Counted from the stretch's first letter, positions 16,124-25,369 are shown. The stretch: DNA of 32,451 nucleotides from Bacillota bacterium (GCA_023421505.1 JAEZTJ010000101.1:1-32451); one strand, 5' to 3'. Numbers and translations are program-made. The notes: generated from the letters alone by a model not told the origin.

Positions 16124-16140
16124 TTGCATTATAGAGTAAT
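16124..16140 (+). repeat. 17-bp repeat, copy 2 (between the HAAS and M28 genes)
   Basis: Identical to 14704-14720. The 328-bp gap 16047-16374 contains this element, an AAAGGAGG followed by a three-codon dead-end frame (16186-16203), and no gene. Confidence 0.55.
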
Positions 16141-16374
16141 ATATATTATTAAGATCACGCTGTGAAATCAGAATTTTATGACGTAAAGGAGGATGAAGGT
16201 CTAAGCTTGGTTTTGTAAATTGAAAAGATGGTGAAATTTTACAGATAGTATTTATGAAATAGTAATGTATCAATACCTATACCAATTCTTAGATGTGTCA
16301 GTCAATAAGTTCTTTGAATGGGTGACGGTTAAAGTAAAGTAATTATAATAATGTTAATATGGGAGGGATTATAA

Positions 16375-17712
16375 ATGAATAAAGCAATATGCAAGATTTT
16401 AATGGTTTGTATGATTATATTTACATTTACAGCGTGTAACAATCAGAACAAAACTATAGTTGAGGATAAGGGTGAATTAGAAGCAGTAATACCGATGGGA
16501 TACAATGAGAAAATAACACCTCAGGCTTCGGTAACTGATAATGAAGCTTTGACATATGAACAATTAGATTTACCAAAGGATTTTATAGAAAATGCGTATG
16601 AGCATGTTGAGAAAATAGCTTCCTTCGGGATTCGTGAGGCTGGCTCTGATGCAGAAGCAGCTGCTGATGAATATATAATTAAATGTCTTAAGCAAAGCGG
16701 GATAGAGGCTGTGAAAGAACAATTTTATTTTCAGTATTATAATATGGGTAAAGTTTCAGTTAATGGAAAAGAGATCAGCTATGATAAAATCTGCTTTAAT
16801 CCCTATGAGAATATAAAACTGAACGGAAAGGGAGAAATTTATAATAAATTAAAAGACCAGAGTAATAAAATTGTAATACTTCAAAGTCAGGAAGCTTCTT
16901 TATATAATATAAACGCAAAAACAATTCTTTGTATTAATAAAAGTGATTTTGAATGGGTAAAAAGGGAAGGTAGTATACAGGTTAATATTAATACAGAAAT
17001 AGATAAAAAAATATCGTACAATGTAGTAGCTAACATTAATAGCACAAAAAAAGATGCCAAGAGCATTATTATATCAGCTCATATGGATTCTATAAATGGC
17101 CCGGGAGCATGTGACAATGCATCTGGAGTTGGAGTAGCACTTGAACTGGCAAAGTATTATGCTTCCGTAAGAAAATCAATACCTTATAATATAAAGTTTA
17201 TATTTTACGGAGCGGAAGAGCTTGGCTTACTAGGAGCTCAGGCATACATAAGTCAACATGCTAAAGAATTATCTGATTGTGCATTAGTGTTTAATATAGA
17301 TGAGGTTGGTGGAAAGCAGATTTTTATAGAGATAGACGGAGGTGAACAAGGAAATTCGTGCAGTCTGCAAGCGCCTAATGCTAATCTATATGCTGAAACA
17401 GACTATGATTTCAAATGGTATAATAATAATTTTGAACTTAGTTACATGATTCCTGACTGGTTATCAGCGAATATTAAGGATTCTTGTAAAGAATTAAGCT
17501 ACTCGTTCAATTCTGGAAAGGGGATGGGTAGTGATCATCAGATTTTCGCCAGATATGGAATACCTGCAACTAATATAGCAATAATTGACGAAGACATAAT
17601 TACACACTCTTCAAAAGACACCGCAGATAAGGTTAATCCAGAATCTCTGTTAAAAGCGGCAAGAATTGTAGCATCTGTGGTTAATAAAACGATGAAGAGT
17701 AGTATGGAATAA
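16375..17712 (+). CDS. Lipoprotein M28-family zinc aminopeptidase
   Basis: A 445-residue surface lipoprotein. A short signal peptide ends in the lipobox FTAC (Cys21). After a ~190-residue N-terminal part comes the M28 catalytic domain. The co-catalytic zinc ligands are His236 (SAHMDS), Asp247 (ACDNASG), the Glu281-Glu282 pair (GAEELG), Asp309 (NIDEVGG) and the histidine in GSDHQIF near residue 395. Family members remove N-terminal amino acids from peptides. GGGAGGG lies about ten bases before the ATG. It forms a single gene between the PadR/HAAS operon and a terminator, and shares the 17-bp repeat with that operon. Confidence 0.9.
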   Translation: MNKAICKILMVCMIIFTFTACNNQNKTIVEDKGELEAVIPMGYNEKITPQASVTDNEALTYEQLDLPKDFIENAYEHVEKIASFGIREAGSDAEAAADEYIIKCLKQSGIEAVKEQFYFQYYNMGKVSVNGKEISYDKICFNPYENIKLNGKGEIYNKLKDQSNKIVILQSQEASLYNINAKTILCINKSDFEWVKREGSIQVNINTEIDKKISYNVVANINSTKKDAKSIIISAHMDSINGPGACDNASGVGVALELAKYYASVRKSIPYNIKFIFYGAEELGLLGAQAYISQHAKELSDCALVFNIDEVGGKQIFIEIDGGEQGNSCSLQAPNANLYAETDYDFKWYNNNFELSYMIPDWLSANIKDSCKELSYSFNSGKGMGSDHQIFARYGIPATNIAIIDEDIITHSSKDTADKVNPESLLKAARIVASVVNKTMKSSME

Positions 17713-17730
17713 CTAAATTGTACCGAACAT

Positions 17731-17770
17731 ATAACAGGGTAGCCAAAGCTACCTTGTTATAACACTCGTT
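17731..17770 (+). terminator. Terminator of the M28 gene
   Basis: Arms 17731-17743 and 17748-17760 pair at 12 of 13 positions around a CAAA loop. A T-rich tract follows after several bases. Confidence 0.7.
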
Positions 17771-17818
17771 TTATTCAACAATTAAACCTTGTTTTTATAG
17801 GCATTTATAACGTAACTC

Positions 17819-18943
17819 TTATTTTGCTTTTACAGAAAATACACCTGCATTTTTGTTATCGATTCTAAACTTGACTTTGGCATCCCCTACCGTGGTCCAT
17901 GAAGCTTTGCTTATTACAGAGGAGCCCTTTTGCCAGGTTGTATAAATAGCATCATATAATTGATCCGGTGTACTTGAAATTGCTTTACAATATAAATGCA
18001 GGATACTTTTTAACACTTCGGAATAGTCAATATAACCCGTTGACGGTCTGGCAAGAGAACTTGAAATATAGATTTCATAGTGATCAACTTCTTTATATAA
18101 GCGTAGGGTGACAATCGTAGCGTTAGCGTTTACCTCGGCAATGATGGCATTATCCGACACCTTTATACCTGCATAATCACAGGAAGGGCCCTCCATACTA
18201 CTTTCCAGTACAGTATTTAATAAAGCCTTGTTATATGTATTAAGGGCATCCTCAAATGGCGTATTTCCAGTAACATCAGATCCCCAAAGACCGTCAGGAT
18301 CAGTAAGAGGTCCTTTTGCAAAGGAGGATAGCTTGGGAAAATCGACTGGTTCTATTTGTACGATTGGATATTTGTTATATGCTGTCCAGGGTTTTTTGTT
18401 TGTATCATATATAGACGAAGTATTCGGAAGTGCTTTCGGCCATTTTATCTTGCTAAAGCATAAAACCATGCCATATTTCTTAAAATCAGTAAAGTTAATA
18501 TGTTCGGTAAAATGCCGATAGTAGATTAGATCGCGCATGGTCTGGCATTCTACCAGGGAGACATCGCCAAAAGCATCATCTGTTATATAAGCATTGGAAT
18601 AAGAGGTTCTGGTAACAGTTGTTTTACCATCATAGTATTTATATTTTTTGGAGTTTAAGGTATAAGTTAATTTTTTCTTTCCATTGCTTATGGTAAATGT
18701 ATTTGAAGATCTTTTACAGGAGAAGCCCAAGATTTTGCACAAAGTTTCTGCCTTAAGATATGTACTTGTAGCTTTTGTTGGGATACACGTAAGATTTTCA
18801 TATGCAGTCCACTTTTCGCTCGCTGTCTGTACTAATACCAACATAGGCTTATATTCTTCTTCTGCATGCGCACTGTGGGGGAATGCAGTAATTGATATAA
18901 AAGATATTACCGTTACCAGTAATAACGATATCCACTTTTTCAT
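17819..18943 (-). CDS. Secreted protein of unknown function, paralogue of the upstream neighbour
   Basis: A 374-residue protein with a signal peptide (MKKWISLLLVTVISF... ending HSAHAE). The first ~120 mature residues resemble a copper-amine-oxidase-N-terminal-like "stalk" domain, in which a short beta unit with KAETLCKILGF is followed by an ISNGKKKLTY strand. The rest is not recognised. The C-terminus from ISSTPDQLYDAIYTTW to VGDAKVKFRI is very close to the end of the neighbouring gene product (ISSTPEELNYAIYNSW to VGDSKVKYRS). The two form one operon with a 106-bp spacer. No catalytic motif or sortase signal is seen. AAAAGGATGG precedes the ATG. Confidence 0.7.
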   Translation of the reverse strand: MKKWISLLLVTVISFISITAFPHSAHAEEEYKPMLVLVQTASEKWTAYENLTCIPTKATSTYLKAETLCKILGFSCKRSSNTFTISNGKKKLTYTLNSKKYKYYDGKTTVTRTSYSNAYITDDAFGDVSLVECQTMRDLIYYRHFTEHINFTDFKKYGMVLCFSKIKWPKALPNTSSIYDTNKKPWTAYNKYPIVQIEPVDFPKLSSFAKGPLTDPDGLWGSDVTGNTPFEDALNTYNKALLNTVLESSMEGPSCDYAGIKVSDNAIIAEVNANATIVTLRLYKEVDHYEIYISSSLARPSTGYIDYSEVLKSILHLYCKAISSTPDQLYDAIYTTWQKGSSVISKASWTTVGDAKVKFRIDNKNAGVFSVKAK

Positions 18944-19049
18944 GTTACCATCCTTTTCTTTCGTTTTATAGTTAGTGGCTTTAGCGTAGATTGATTTGGT
19001 ATCACATTCATCTGGTATTACATTCAGCTGATATAACGGATCAGAAGGA

Positions 19050-20645
19050 TTACTTTGCTTTTATCATATATACTCCGGCATGGTCATCAGAACGATACTT
19101 AACCTTGCTGTCTCCGACTGTTACCCAGGTAGACTTATTAATTCCGTATGTTTCATCTTCCTCCCAACTATTATAAATTGCATAATTGAGTTCTTCTGGG
19201 GTACTAGAGATAATTGTACAGAATAATTTCAGAACATTCTGGCCAATGTTGGAATAATCCGGTTCGCGCTTATTGGGATTTTTACTAAGTCTTGTAGAAA
19301 GATATATTTCATAATAGCCATCTTCTTTGCTTAATATCATAGCTGACATAGTACTATCCCCATTGATCTCGGCAAGGATCGATTTGTCCAAAACAGCTAT
19401 TTGTGCATTGTCGCCTGCATTATCTTCTATTTCCATATCAACAATGTTCTTTCTCATATACAGGGAATACTCATCCAGAGCATATTCTAAAGGTTGGTAG
19501 CCATACTCCCATAAATCGTAACCCCAGTTCGAATCCTTTAATGCAGAGGAAGCAAAGCTCGATAATTTGGGGATATCGACTGTGCCAATCGTAATAAATT
19601 CTGTATACTTGGGATAAGCTTTTGCTTTTACTATTTCCTTAATATTTGGCACACCGGTTATTTTACCAGCCAGACTATAGCAAATGATACCGTTGTATCC
19701 CTTGCTTTTGTATTCCGCTGCCTTGTCCTCTGGATAGTATTCAACATGAGCCAAATTATTGAATGCCAAATAATGTACCATATCAAGACCTTCAGGCCAT
19801 TTAGTATATATTGCCTCGGGTGCAACCTTTGTTACACTGGTACTATTATAGTCCTCTTGTTTATATTCACTTAACCCTCTTGTTAAATATAGCGCACTTG
19901 AGCTGTTCGTAATTTCCAGAGTAGATGGAGCATAGGGATACAGATATTTGTAATCCAGTCCAAGTTCTTTTGCTACGCCCAAAGCATTAACCATTATTTC
20001 ACCGTTATCAGAGATCACAGCCATATTATCATAATAAGTCCAGGCTCCGTTCTTTTTCTTCTGTATCAATACTAGCGGAGCAGCCTCCTGATTCTGTGTT
20101 TCAGGGGAGAACATCAGAGACTTGTCAAGCGTATAGATATTATTCAGCTTAGGGAAGCGGGCGATATTACCGACCGTACTATAGCAAATCACTCCAGCAT
20201 ATCCATAAATACCGTTTTCCTCTGCCTGAGTTCTTGTATAATACTGAACTTGCACCGAAAGATAAGATAGGAGAGCGTAATAAAATGAATCATAACTAGC
20301 TGGTAACGGAGGATATTTCTCTATGCTTTTATTACCATTCGTATATATACAGGTGGTCCTGCCATAAGTAAAAGATATTGACTTATCACCACTGCTTAAT
20401 TTAAAACCATCCTTTGTTTCTTTATAGTCCAACCCAAGCACTTTACAAATATCTTCTGCAACTACCTGTGCGCCGCCTTTTGAATCCTTTATTGCCATAT
20501 CCTCATGGGCTATCCAAGGACCGCCTTCTTCAGTAAGTGTCAATACCAGATACCCTTTGTCCTTCGCCTGCACCTGTGCAGGGAAGCAAACTCCGGCAAA
20601 TATAAGTATAAATGCCATTAAAACTCCCAATAAACGATTTTTCAT
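19050..20645 (-). CDS. Secreted protein with duplicated stalk-like domain, unknown function
   Basis: A 531-residue exported protein. The signal peptide is MKNRLLGVLMAFILIF ending VQAKD. It holds two copies of a unit that occurs once in the downstream gene: each begins L(V/T)L..., has W..(H/Y)(E/D)(D/N)MA, then EDICKVLGLDY or LGVAKELGLDY, and ends (G/N)(V/I)ICYS. The conserved C-terminal domain follows, ending VYMIKAK. The unit recalls copper-amine-oxidase N-terminal domains, which are common in Firmicute surface proteins; no enzyme site is visible. The start at 20645 is set by GGAGG nine bases upstream; the frame extends to 20780 without a site. First gene of the operon, with a strong promoter. 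Confidence 0.75.
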   Translation of the reverse strand: MKNRLLGVLMAFILIFAGVCFPAQVQAKDKGYLVLTLTEEGGPWIAHEDMAIKDSKGGAQVVAEDICKVLGLDYKETKDGFKLSSGDKSISFTYGRTTCIYTNGNKSIEKYPPLPASYDSFYYALLSYLSVQVQYYTRTQAEENGIYGYAGVICYSTVGNIARFPKLNNIYTLDKSLMFSPETQNQEAAPLVLIQKKKNGAWTYYDNMAVISDNGEIMVNALGVAKELGLDYKYLYPYAPSTLEITNSSSALYLTRGLSEYKQEDYNSTSVTKVAPEAIYTKWPEGLDMVHYLAFNNLAHVEYYPEDKAAEYKSKGYNGIICYSLAGKITGVPNIKEIVKAKAYPKYTEFITIGTVDIPKLSSFASSALKDSNWGYDLWEYGYQPLEYALDEYSLYMRKNIVDMEIEDNAGDNAQIAVLDKSILAEINGDSTMSAMILSKEDGYYEIYLSTRLSKNPNKREPDYSNIGQNVLKLFCTIISSTPEELNYAIYNSWEEDETYGINKSTWVTVGDSKVKYRSDDHAGVYMIKAK

Positions 20646-20742
20646 CTTTATCCTCCGTATATATAATTCTTTAAAAAAATAAGAAAGCATAAATTTAGCA
20701 TTCTCAATATCGTTATTAATAGTAGCTATATTTACCATTTTT

Positions 20743-20771
20743 ATTATACCGAGCTCATGAAAATAAGTCAA
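20743..20771 (-). promoter_or_regulatory. Sigma-A promoter of the secreted-paralogue operon
   Basis: On the minus strand TTGACT (20766-20771) and TATAAT (20743-20748) are exactly 17 bp apart, giving a leader of about 90 nt. Confidence 0.75.
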
Positions 20772-20884
20772 CACTAACAAGAAGAGGGTGTTTCCTTATG
20801 TTCCTAAAAATAGTCCTGTTTTGACTCGATTTTTTGACTCAACTTGGTATTTTGTTGATAAAACTAGATGAAAAGAGACAAAGT

Positions 20885-20928
20885 CGAAAATAAATAAAAG
20901 CCTTCATCCGTGGGAAGGATAAAGGCTG
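20885..20928 (-). terminator. Orphan leftward terminator
   Basis: A hairpin of AGCCTT/AAGGCT plus ATCC/GGAT with one mismatch (about 20900-20928) is followed on the minus strand by TTTATTTATTTT. No leftward gene is seen upstream of it, so it may end a non-coding RNA or a vanished gene. Confidence 0.5.
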
Positions 20929-20930
20929 AT

Positions 20931-21541
20931 AAGATCTCAGTATATATAGGAAACTATCTTAAAAATAAATGCGTACTTGATTAAAACAATATAACTATTT
21001 ACTATGATAACATTAAAATATCAGACGGCAAGTCATTATAATGGAGGATACATATGGAAAAGAGAATTACTTATATGGTTTTTCTAGCCAAAATAAACGG
21101 GTGCTGATACTGCTATGGTTATGCAAGCAGCATCTACAAGAAATTTAAACAAGCTGAAAGTAAATGAACTACTTTGTAAACCGTTAAATAATTATATTCC
21201 CAATTAAAGAAATAGTGCTTATGTAATTTAGTGTCGCATTAGTTGAGAAGTAACTATAATAAAAGCACTTTTTTAAAAATAGAAAAACTATTACTATAAT
21301 ATAGGTAACAGTAAGCATAGGGTTAAACCAATAGAAGCAGAAGGCCCTAAAAAAGATGCTGCAAGATTAATTGAAAAAATTGGTTCTAAAGCAATAATAT
21401 TTTAATATACTGCTTACTTGAAACATGTAAAAGATTGAGAGTTATGGTAAAATATCAGTGTTCTATACGACACATTTTAGCAAACTGAGACAGGTAAAGT
21501 ACTTATACTTTTGATAAGATTACACCAACAGGAGGTAACTT
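20931..21541. other. Gene-poor gap, probably with gene relics
   Basis: Apart from the tiny frame at 21054 and the startless open stretch at 21283-21405, no intact gene is seen in either direction. Several phrases look coding but lack starts or are interrupted. Confidence 0.4.
21054..21107 (+). CDS. Possible 17-codon small peptide
   Basis: ATG at 21054 follows ATGGAGG at 21041-21047 and a TATAAT at 21037-21042, and reads MEKRITYMVFLAKINGC before TGA. The ribosome binding site is good, but the peptide is very short and may be a relic of a longer gene. Another open stretch without a start (about 21283-21405) ends ...KKDAARLIEKIGSKAIIF and looks like a decayed gene tail. Confidence 0.25.
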   Translation: MEKRITYMVFLAKINGC

Positions 21542-22396
21542 ATGGATTGGCTACAGAGTATGCAAAACTCGATCGACTATATTGAACGTAATATTCTAGC
21601 TGATATTGATTATGAAGAAATTGCAAAGTGCGCTTATTCGTCGACCTATCACTTCTTAAGGATGTTTAGTATGCTGACAGGCTTTACTGTAGGAGAATAC
21701 ATCCGAAACAGACGATTATCACTTGCTGCTCAGGAATTATCTATGTCAAATGCGAGAGTTACAGATATTGCTTTCAAGTATGGTTATGATACATCCGAAG
21801 CCTTTAGTAAAGCCTTTCAAAGGCTTCATGGTGTTACTCCTTCGGCTGCGCGCGAGCCGGGGGCTCAGCTAAAATCCTTTGGACGCCTGTCAATTCACAT
21901 CATTATGAAAGGTGATAAAGAAATGAACTATAAAATAATTGAAAATGAGGCATTCGCAATATTTGGAAAAACCATTAGCATTACAACTTCTAATGCATTC
22001 GACATCGTTCCGAGATTTTGGGATGATCTTGAAAGACAGGGTTTTTTTGAAAAGGCATGCCAGGCTGCCGGTTATGAAACGCAATATCCTCAAATTGCTG
22101 CTACACATGACTTTCAGGATGGAGGATTACGTAAATATACACTTGCGTATATGTTACCGGCGGAAAAGGATTTGAGTAAAGAGTTTGATGTAGTACAGAT
22201 TCCAAAGCTGGAATGGGTCATAGTAAAGGAAAACTGCGATGTTGCCGGGGGCAGTGCATCACTTATACAAAATATGTGGGATCGTTTATTCTCGGAATGG
22301 TTTCCCACCTCGGATTATGAGGTTTCTCCGGGTCCGCAGCTTGAACGGTACTATCACGATAAACTTGAGATTTGGGTTCCTGTCCGTAAAAAATAA
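21542..22396 (+). CDS. AraC-family regulator with GyrI-like ligand-binding domain
   Basis: A 284-residue protein. Residues 1-110 form the two helix-turn-helix motifs of AraC/XylS (YEEIAKCAYSSTYHFLRMFS and VTDIAFKYGYDTSEAFSKAFQRLHGVTP). Residues ~115-284 are a GyrI-like/SRPBCC-type effector-binding domain (YKIIENEAFAIFGK to LEIWVPVRK), which in relatives such as Rob and BmrR-type regulators binds small drugs or lipophilic compounds. AGGAGGT precedes the ATG by six bases. No neighbouring transporter is seen; the following VOC gene is 230 bp away. Confidence 0.9.
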   Translation: MDWLQSMQNSIDYIERNILADIDYEEIAKCAYSSTYHFLRMFSMLTGFTVGEYIRNRRLSLAAQELSMSNARVTDIAFKYGYDTSEAFSKAFQRLHGVTPSAAREPGAQLKSFGRLSIHIIMKGDKEMNYKIIENEAFAIFGKTISITTSNAFDIVPRFWDDLERQGFFEKACQAAGYETQYPQIAATHDFQDGGLRKYTLAYMLPAEKDLSKEFDVVQIPKLEWVIVKENCDVAGGSASLIQNMWDRLFSEWFPTSDYEVSPGPQLERYYHDKLEIWVPVRKK

Positions 22397-22628
22397 TTAA
22401 CATTAGTATACTTGGGAAAACAACTTGTCGTGCCTCTGGTATTATCATGTTCTTCTTTTGAACTTGATAAAATACATCGAGAAATATTGAAAATATAGTG
22501 TTATAATATTTTATGATGAAGAGGAAGCTTCCTGATAATGGATTCAGAAAGCATCAGAACATATTAATAACTATACCGGATAAGGAATAGGGTTACTGAT
22601 ATTTAATTAAAATTAGGAGGGGGAGGGT

Positions 22629-23012
22629 ATGGGATTGTTAAAATGCGTAGACTGTGTAGAGCTATATGTGCCAGATTTAGAGGAAGGCGTGAATTATTAT
22701 TCAAAGCTTGGATTGAAGGTTTTATGGAAAAATGCCACTTCTGTCGGAATGGGCATGGAGGATGACTTTACAGAAATCCTTTTGCAAAATGAAAGAAGGA
22801 AGATGAATGTAGACTTTAAAGTAGAATCAGTTATGGATGCTGTAGATAAAATTAAAGAAATTGGCGGAGAAATCGTTTGCGAACCATTTGATATCCCCAT
22901 TGGAAAATGTGCTGTCATAAGAGATAAGTGGTCGAATGAATATGTTATACTTGATATGACAAAAGGCAGGTATGTAACAGATAAAGATGGCAATATAATA
23001 GATATAAAGTGA
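22629..23012 (+). CDS. VOC/glyoxalase-fold protein
   Basis: A 127-residue soluble protein of the glyoxalase/bleomycin-resistance/dioxygenase superfamily, with two beta-alpha-beta-beta-beta modules (VDCVELYVPDLEEGVNYYSKLGL and the second with GGEIVCEPFDIPIGKCAVIRD). One metal ligand site is suggested by Glu in VELYV and another by EYVILDM, but the substrate cannot be told. AGGAGGGGGAGGG gives a very strong ribosome binding site. It is a single gene ended by a perfect terminator. Confidence 0.82.
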   Translation: MGLLKCVDCVELYVPDLEEGVNYYSKLGLKVLWKNATSVGMGMEDDFTEILLQNERRKMNVDFKVESVMDAVDKIKEIGGEIVCEPFDIPIGKCAVIRDKWSNEYVILDMTKGRYVTDKDGNIIDIK

Positions 23013-23014
23013 GC

Positions 23015-23039
23015 AAAGGACTGGAAACAGTCCTTTTTT
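23015..23039 (+). terminator. Terminator of the VOC gene
   Basis: Perfect 8-bp arms AAAGGACT/AGTCCTTT (23015-23022 and 23029-23036) are followed by a T-run. Confidence 0.92.
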
Positions 23040-23275
23040 GATTCGTTTCTGGCTCTAGTCGGTTTAGTATTGTACATAGACTTACTTGTGCAATAACAAG
23101 ATCTGGATATAAAGAGCTAAAAAACTGAAGGGGAAATGACAAATTTTGAAATGATAATTGCTAGGTTATGCTTGTCATACACTATCTTTGATGATATTCT
23201 AATAATAAAATAGGAATATATGGGAAATAAGAGCATGTACTTATGAAATGTATATAATATGAGGGGAGGCACATT

Positions 23276-24184
23276 ATGGAGAAATTAACTACATATGCAC
23301 GAGAGATTGAATATGAAACCCCAATGCAATGTTATGAGGGCCATTTTTTAGACAATGCGGAAGCCTTGGATTTTAGATTCAGCATTGTTCTGATTGAAAA
23401 GGGTTCCGGATTTTTAACCATTAATGGAAAAAGTCTATTTTATATGTCCCCCTGTGTTTTATGTATCAACGAAAAAGAACATATCATAATCAATGAAGAT
23501 GAGAAACTGGAATTGAAGGTTTTTTATTTTCATCCTAATATTATAAACTGTTCACTTGATTTTGTAACCATCAGGAAACTTCCGGATAATTGTTCCCTAA
23601 CACTTTTACAGGACAGCTACTGGAAGAAATTTTTCATATACCGGGATGATAATTTCTTGGGAAAAATATCAGTAGGTTTTATGACTGCAAAAAGACTTTC
23701 AATGTTTATTTCTAAAACCAATTGTGAGATATCGGAGCAAGTTAATGAGAACTGGCCTTGCCGGAGCCGCTCCTTTCTTATGGAGATTCTCTTTACCCTG
23801 GACAATGTTTCGACTGAGTTAATATCTCCTGAAGAACCCCTTTTTTGTCAGGTGAAGGAGGAATTTTGGCCCGTTCTTTTATATATTTACAATAACTATG
23901 GACATAAGCTTACTGTAGAAGAAATTTCTAAAAAATTTAGTATTAACCGAACCAGCCTTTCAAAAATGTTTCAGGACAATGTGAATGAATCCTTTATCAC
24001 GTTCTTGAATAAGCTTAGGGTTAACTTGGCTTCACAGTTTTTAAGGGATACTGCTCTGACTGTCTCTGAAATCATGTATCGAGTGGGGATGAATGATTCG
24101 GCACATTTTTTAAGAACCTTTAAAAAATATATGAATATATCTCCATCGGATTACCGGAAAAGATACAGCTATATGCTGAAATGA
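23276..24184 (+). CDS. AraC-family regulator with cupin-like sensor domain
   Basis: A 302-residue protein. The first ~180 residues look like an AraC-type cupin ligand domain (FRFSIVLIEKGSGFLTINGKS). The last ~100 are the two helix-turn-helix motifs (LTVEEISKKFSINRTSLSKMFQ and LTVSEIMYRVGMNDSAHFLRTFKKYMNISPSDYRK). Proteins of this kind usually activate nearby sugar or transport genes. GAGGGGAGG precedes the ATG. The next gene is a lipoprotein 115 bp downstream, which may or may not be a target. Confidence 0.88.
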   Translation: MEKLTTYAREIEYETPMQCYEGHFLDNAEALDFRFSIVLIEKGSGFLTINGKSLFYMSPCVLCINEKEHIIINEDEKLELKVFYFHPNIINCSLDFVTIRKLPDNCSLTLLQDSYWKKFFIYRDDNFLGKISVGFMTAKRLSMFISKTNCEISEQVNENWPCRSRSFLMEILFTLDNVSTELISPEEPLFCQVKEEFWPVLLYIYNNYGHKLTVEEISKKFSINRTSLSKMFQDNVNESFITFLNKLRVNLASQFLRDTALTVSEIMYRVGMNDSAHFLRTFKKYMNISPSDYRKRYSYMLK

Positions 24185-24299
24185 GTTTTGATAATTGACA
24201 TATGGAAATTTATAAATAACAATTCCCTTTCTTTCCTTACTTTGCTAATAATTAATTGGAATCAATTTAATTTGTATTCAGTATTTGAGGAGGGGAAAG

Positions 24300-25250
24300 A
24301 TGAGAAGAAAGCAATTATTTATGTATGCAGCAGCCCTGTGCCTATGTATCGGTATCACAGGCTGCAAAAGTAATGGCGATGAGCAGACCAATACAGATAA
24401 TAACATAACCGTGAAAGCAAGTGAAGCACCAACGGAGGAAGCGAAAGAAAGTACTAGCGAGTGGAAGGTAGTGAACAATATTACCTTTGAACATAAGGCC
24501 AATAAAATAGCATTTCATAGTATCGATTATGGCATAACGGTTGGGTATTCAGGGGAAATACATTATAGTGGTGATCAAGGTAAAACCTGGCCCCAGGCAG
24601 AAAATAAAACGGCCTGCTTATTTGGTATTGATATTATAGATGAAAATGTGGCCTTTGCCTGTGGGAATAATAAGAATGTAACGAAAACAACCGATGGAGG
24701 GAAAACGTGGAAGAGAGTAACCGATTTTGGAGGTACCAGTCCCAATCAGTGTCAGATGCTAAGCTTTGTTGATGAAAATACAGGTTTTATAGCGAGTCAA
24801 AGCCAGCTTGCATATACGAATGACAGCGGCAATACCTGGACAGAGCGGAAAGCTCCAGCGAAAATTATGGCAATCTACCTTGCAGCTGCCACAAAAGGGT
24901 ATCTTGTAGGAGCGGATAGAAAACTGTATGTTACAGAAGATGCCGGTACTACCTGGGGGGCACAAGAGTTCAATATTGAAGGCTTTGAGAATAGTCTTAC
25001 AGCTTCAACATCATGTGCATTTTCCATTGAAGAAGATGGTAGCGGAATTTTCTTTTACTTGGAAAAGGGAGGTATCTTAAAATGCTTTGAAGCGGAAGAC
25101 GGTTCCGCAGACTGGACCAAAACGGCAGAACTTAATGTTATGGTGGATGATGATAATCCGATCTTTTTATACCTTTCAAAGGATGCTAAGTGTCTGACAC
25201 TCCAGGGCATTGATTGTAACGCTGCAGCAGTTGTATCCTGTGTTAAATAA
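24300..25250 (+). CDS. Lipoprotein with Asp-box (BNR/YCF48-like) repeats
   Basis: A 316-residue surface lipoprotein. The signal peptide ends in ITGC (lipobox). Four Asp-box motifs are visible: GDQGKTW, TDGGKTW, NDSGNTW and EDAGTTW, typical of beta-propeller proteins such as YCF48/Hcf136-like and sialidase-like folds. The full propeller suggests sensing or binding at the cell surface; no enzyme residues are seen. ATG at 24300 follows GAGGAGGGG; a TTG at 24285 is unlikely. It is followed by a very strong bidirectional terminator. Confidence 0.85.
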   Translation: MRRKQLFMYAAALCLCIGITGCKSNGDEQTNTDNNITVKASEAPTEEAKESTSEWKVVNNITFEHKANKIAFHSIDYGITVGYSGEIHYSGDQGKTWPQAENKTACLFGIDIIDENVAFACGNNKNVTKTTDGGKTWKRVTDFGGTSPNQCQMLSFVDENTGFIASQSQLAYTNDSGNTWTERKAPAKIMAIYLAAATKGYLVGADRKLYVTEDAGTTWGAQEFNIEGFENSLTASTSCAFSIEEDGSGIFFYLEKGGILKCFEAEDGSADWTKTAELNVMVDDDNPIFLYLSKDAKCLTLQGIDCNAAAVVSCVK

Positions 25251-25289
25251 ATCAGTAAACTTAAGTTTAAATTTAAGCTAATACCTATT

Positions 25290-25369
25290 AAAAGAGAACT
25301 GTATGAACTACCCCCCTAAGTTAGATTTTTGGTCTAACTTAGGGGGGTAGTTCATACAGTTCTCTTTTT
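25290..25369. terminator. Bidirectional terminator with a 36-bp perfect stem
   Basis: Arms 25290-25325 and 25333-25368 are perfect inverted repeats of 36 nt around a 7-nt loop, starting with AAAAGAGAAC and ending GTTCTCTTTT, with T-runs on both strands. It lies between convergent genes. Confidence 0.92.

Noticed and set aside
16181..16206. Strong ribosome binding site followed by ATG
   Set aside because: The frame stops after three codons (M-K-V), and no longer gene follows.
17784..17812. Sequence resembling the queT leader start (ACCTTGTTTTT...AGGCATTT)
   Set aside because: Similarity is short, there is no matching structure or gene, and it lies after the last gene of an operon.
20816..20845. 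Two TTTTGACTC direct repeats as a LytTR-type site
   Set aside because: Only a nine-base match with no neighbouring LytTR regulator; it may be chance in AT-rich sequence.
24188..24373. A 61-codon open frame between the AraC and lipoprotein genes
   Set aside because: It overlaps the lipoprotein signal peptide in another frame and lacks a ribosome binding site.
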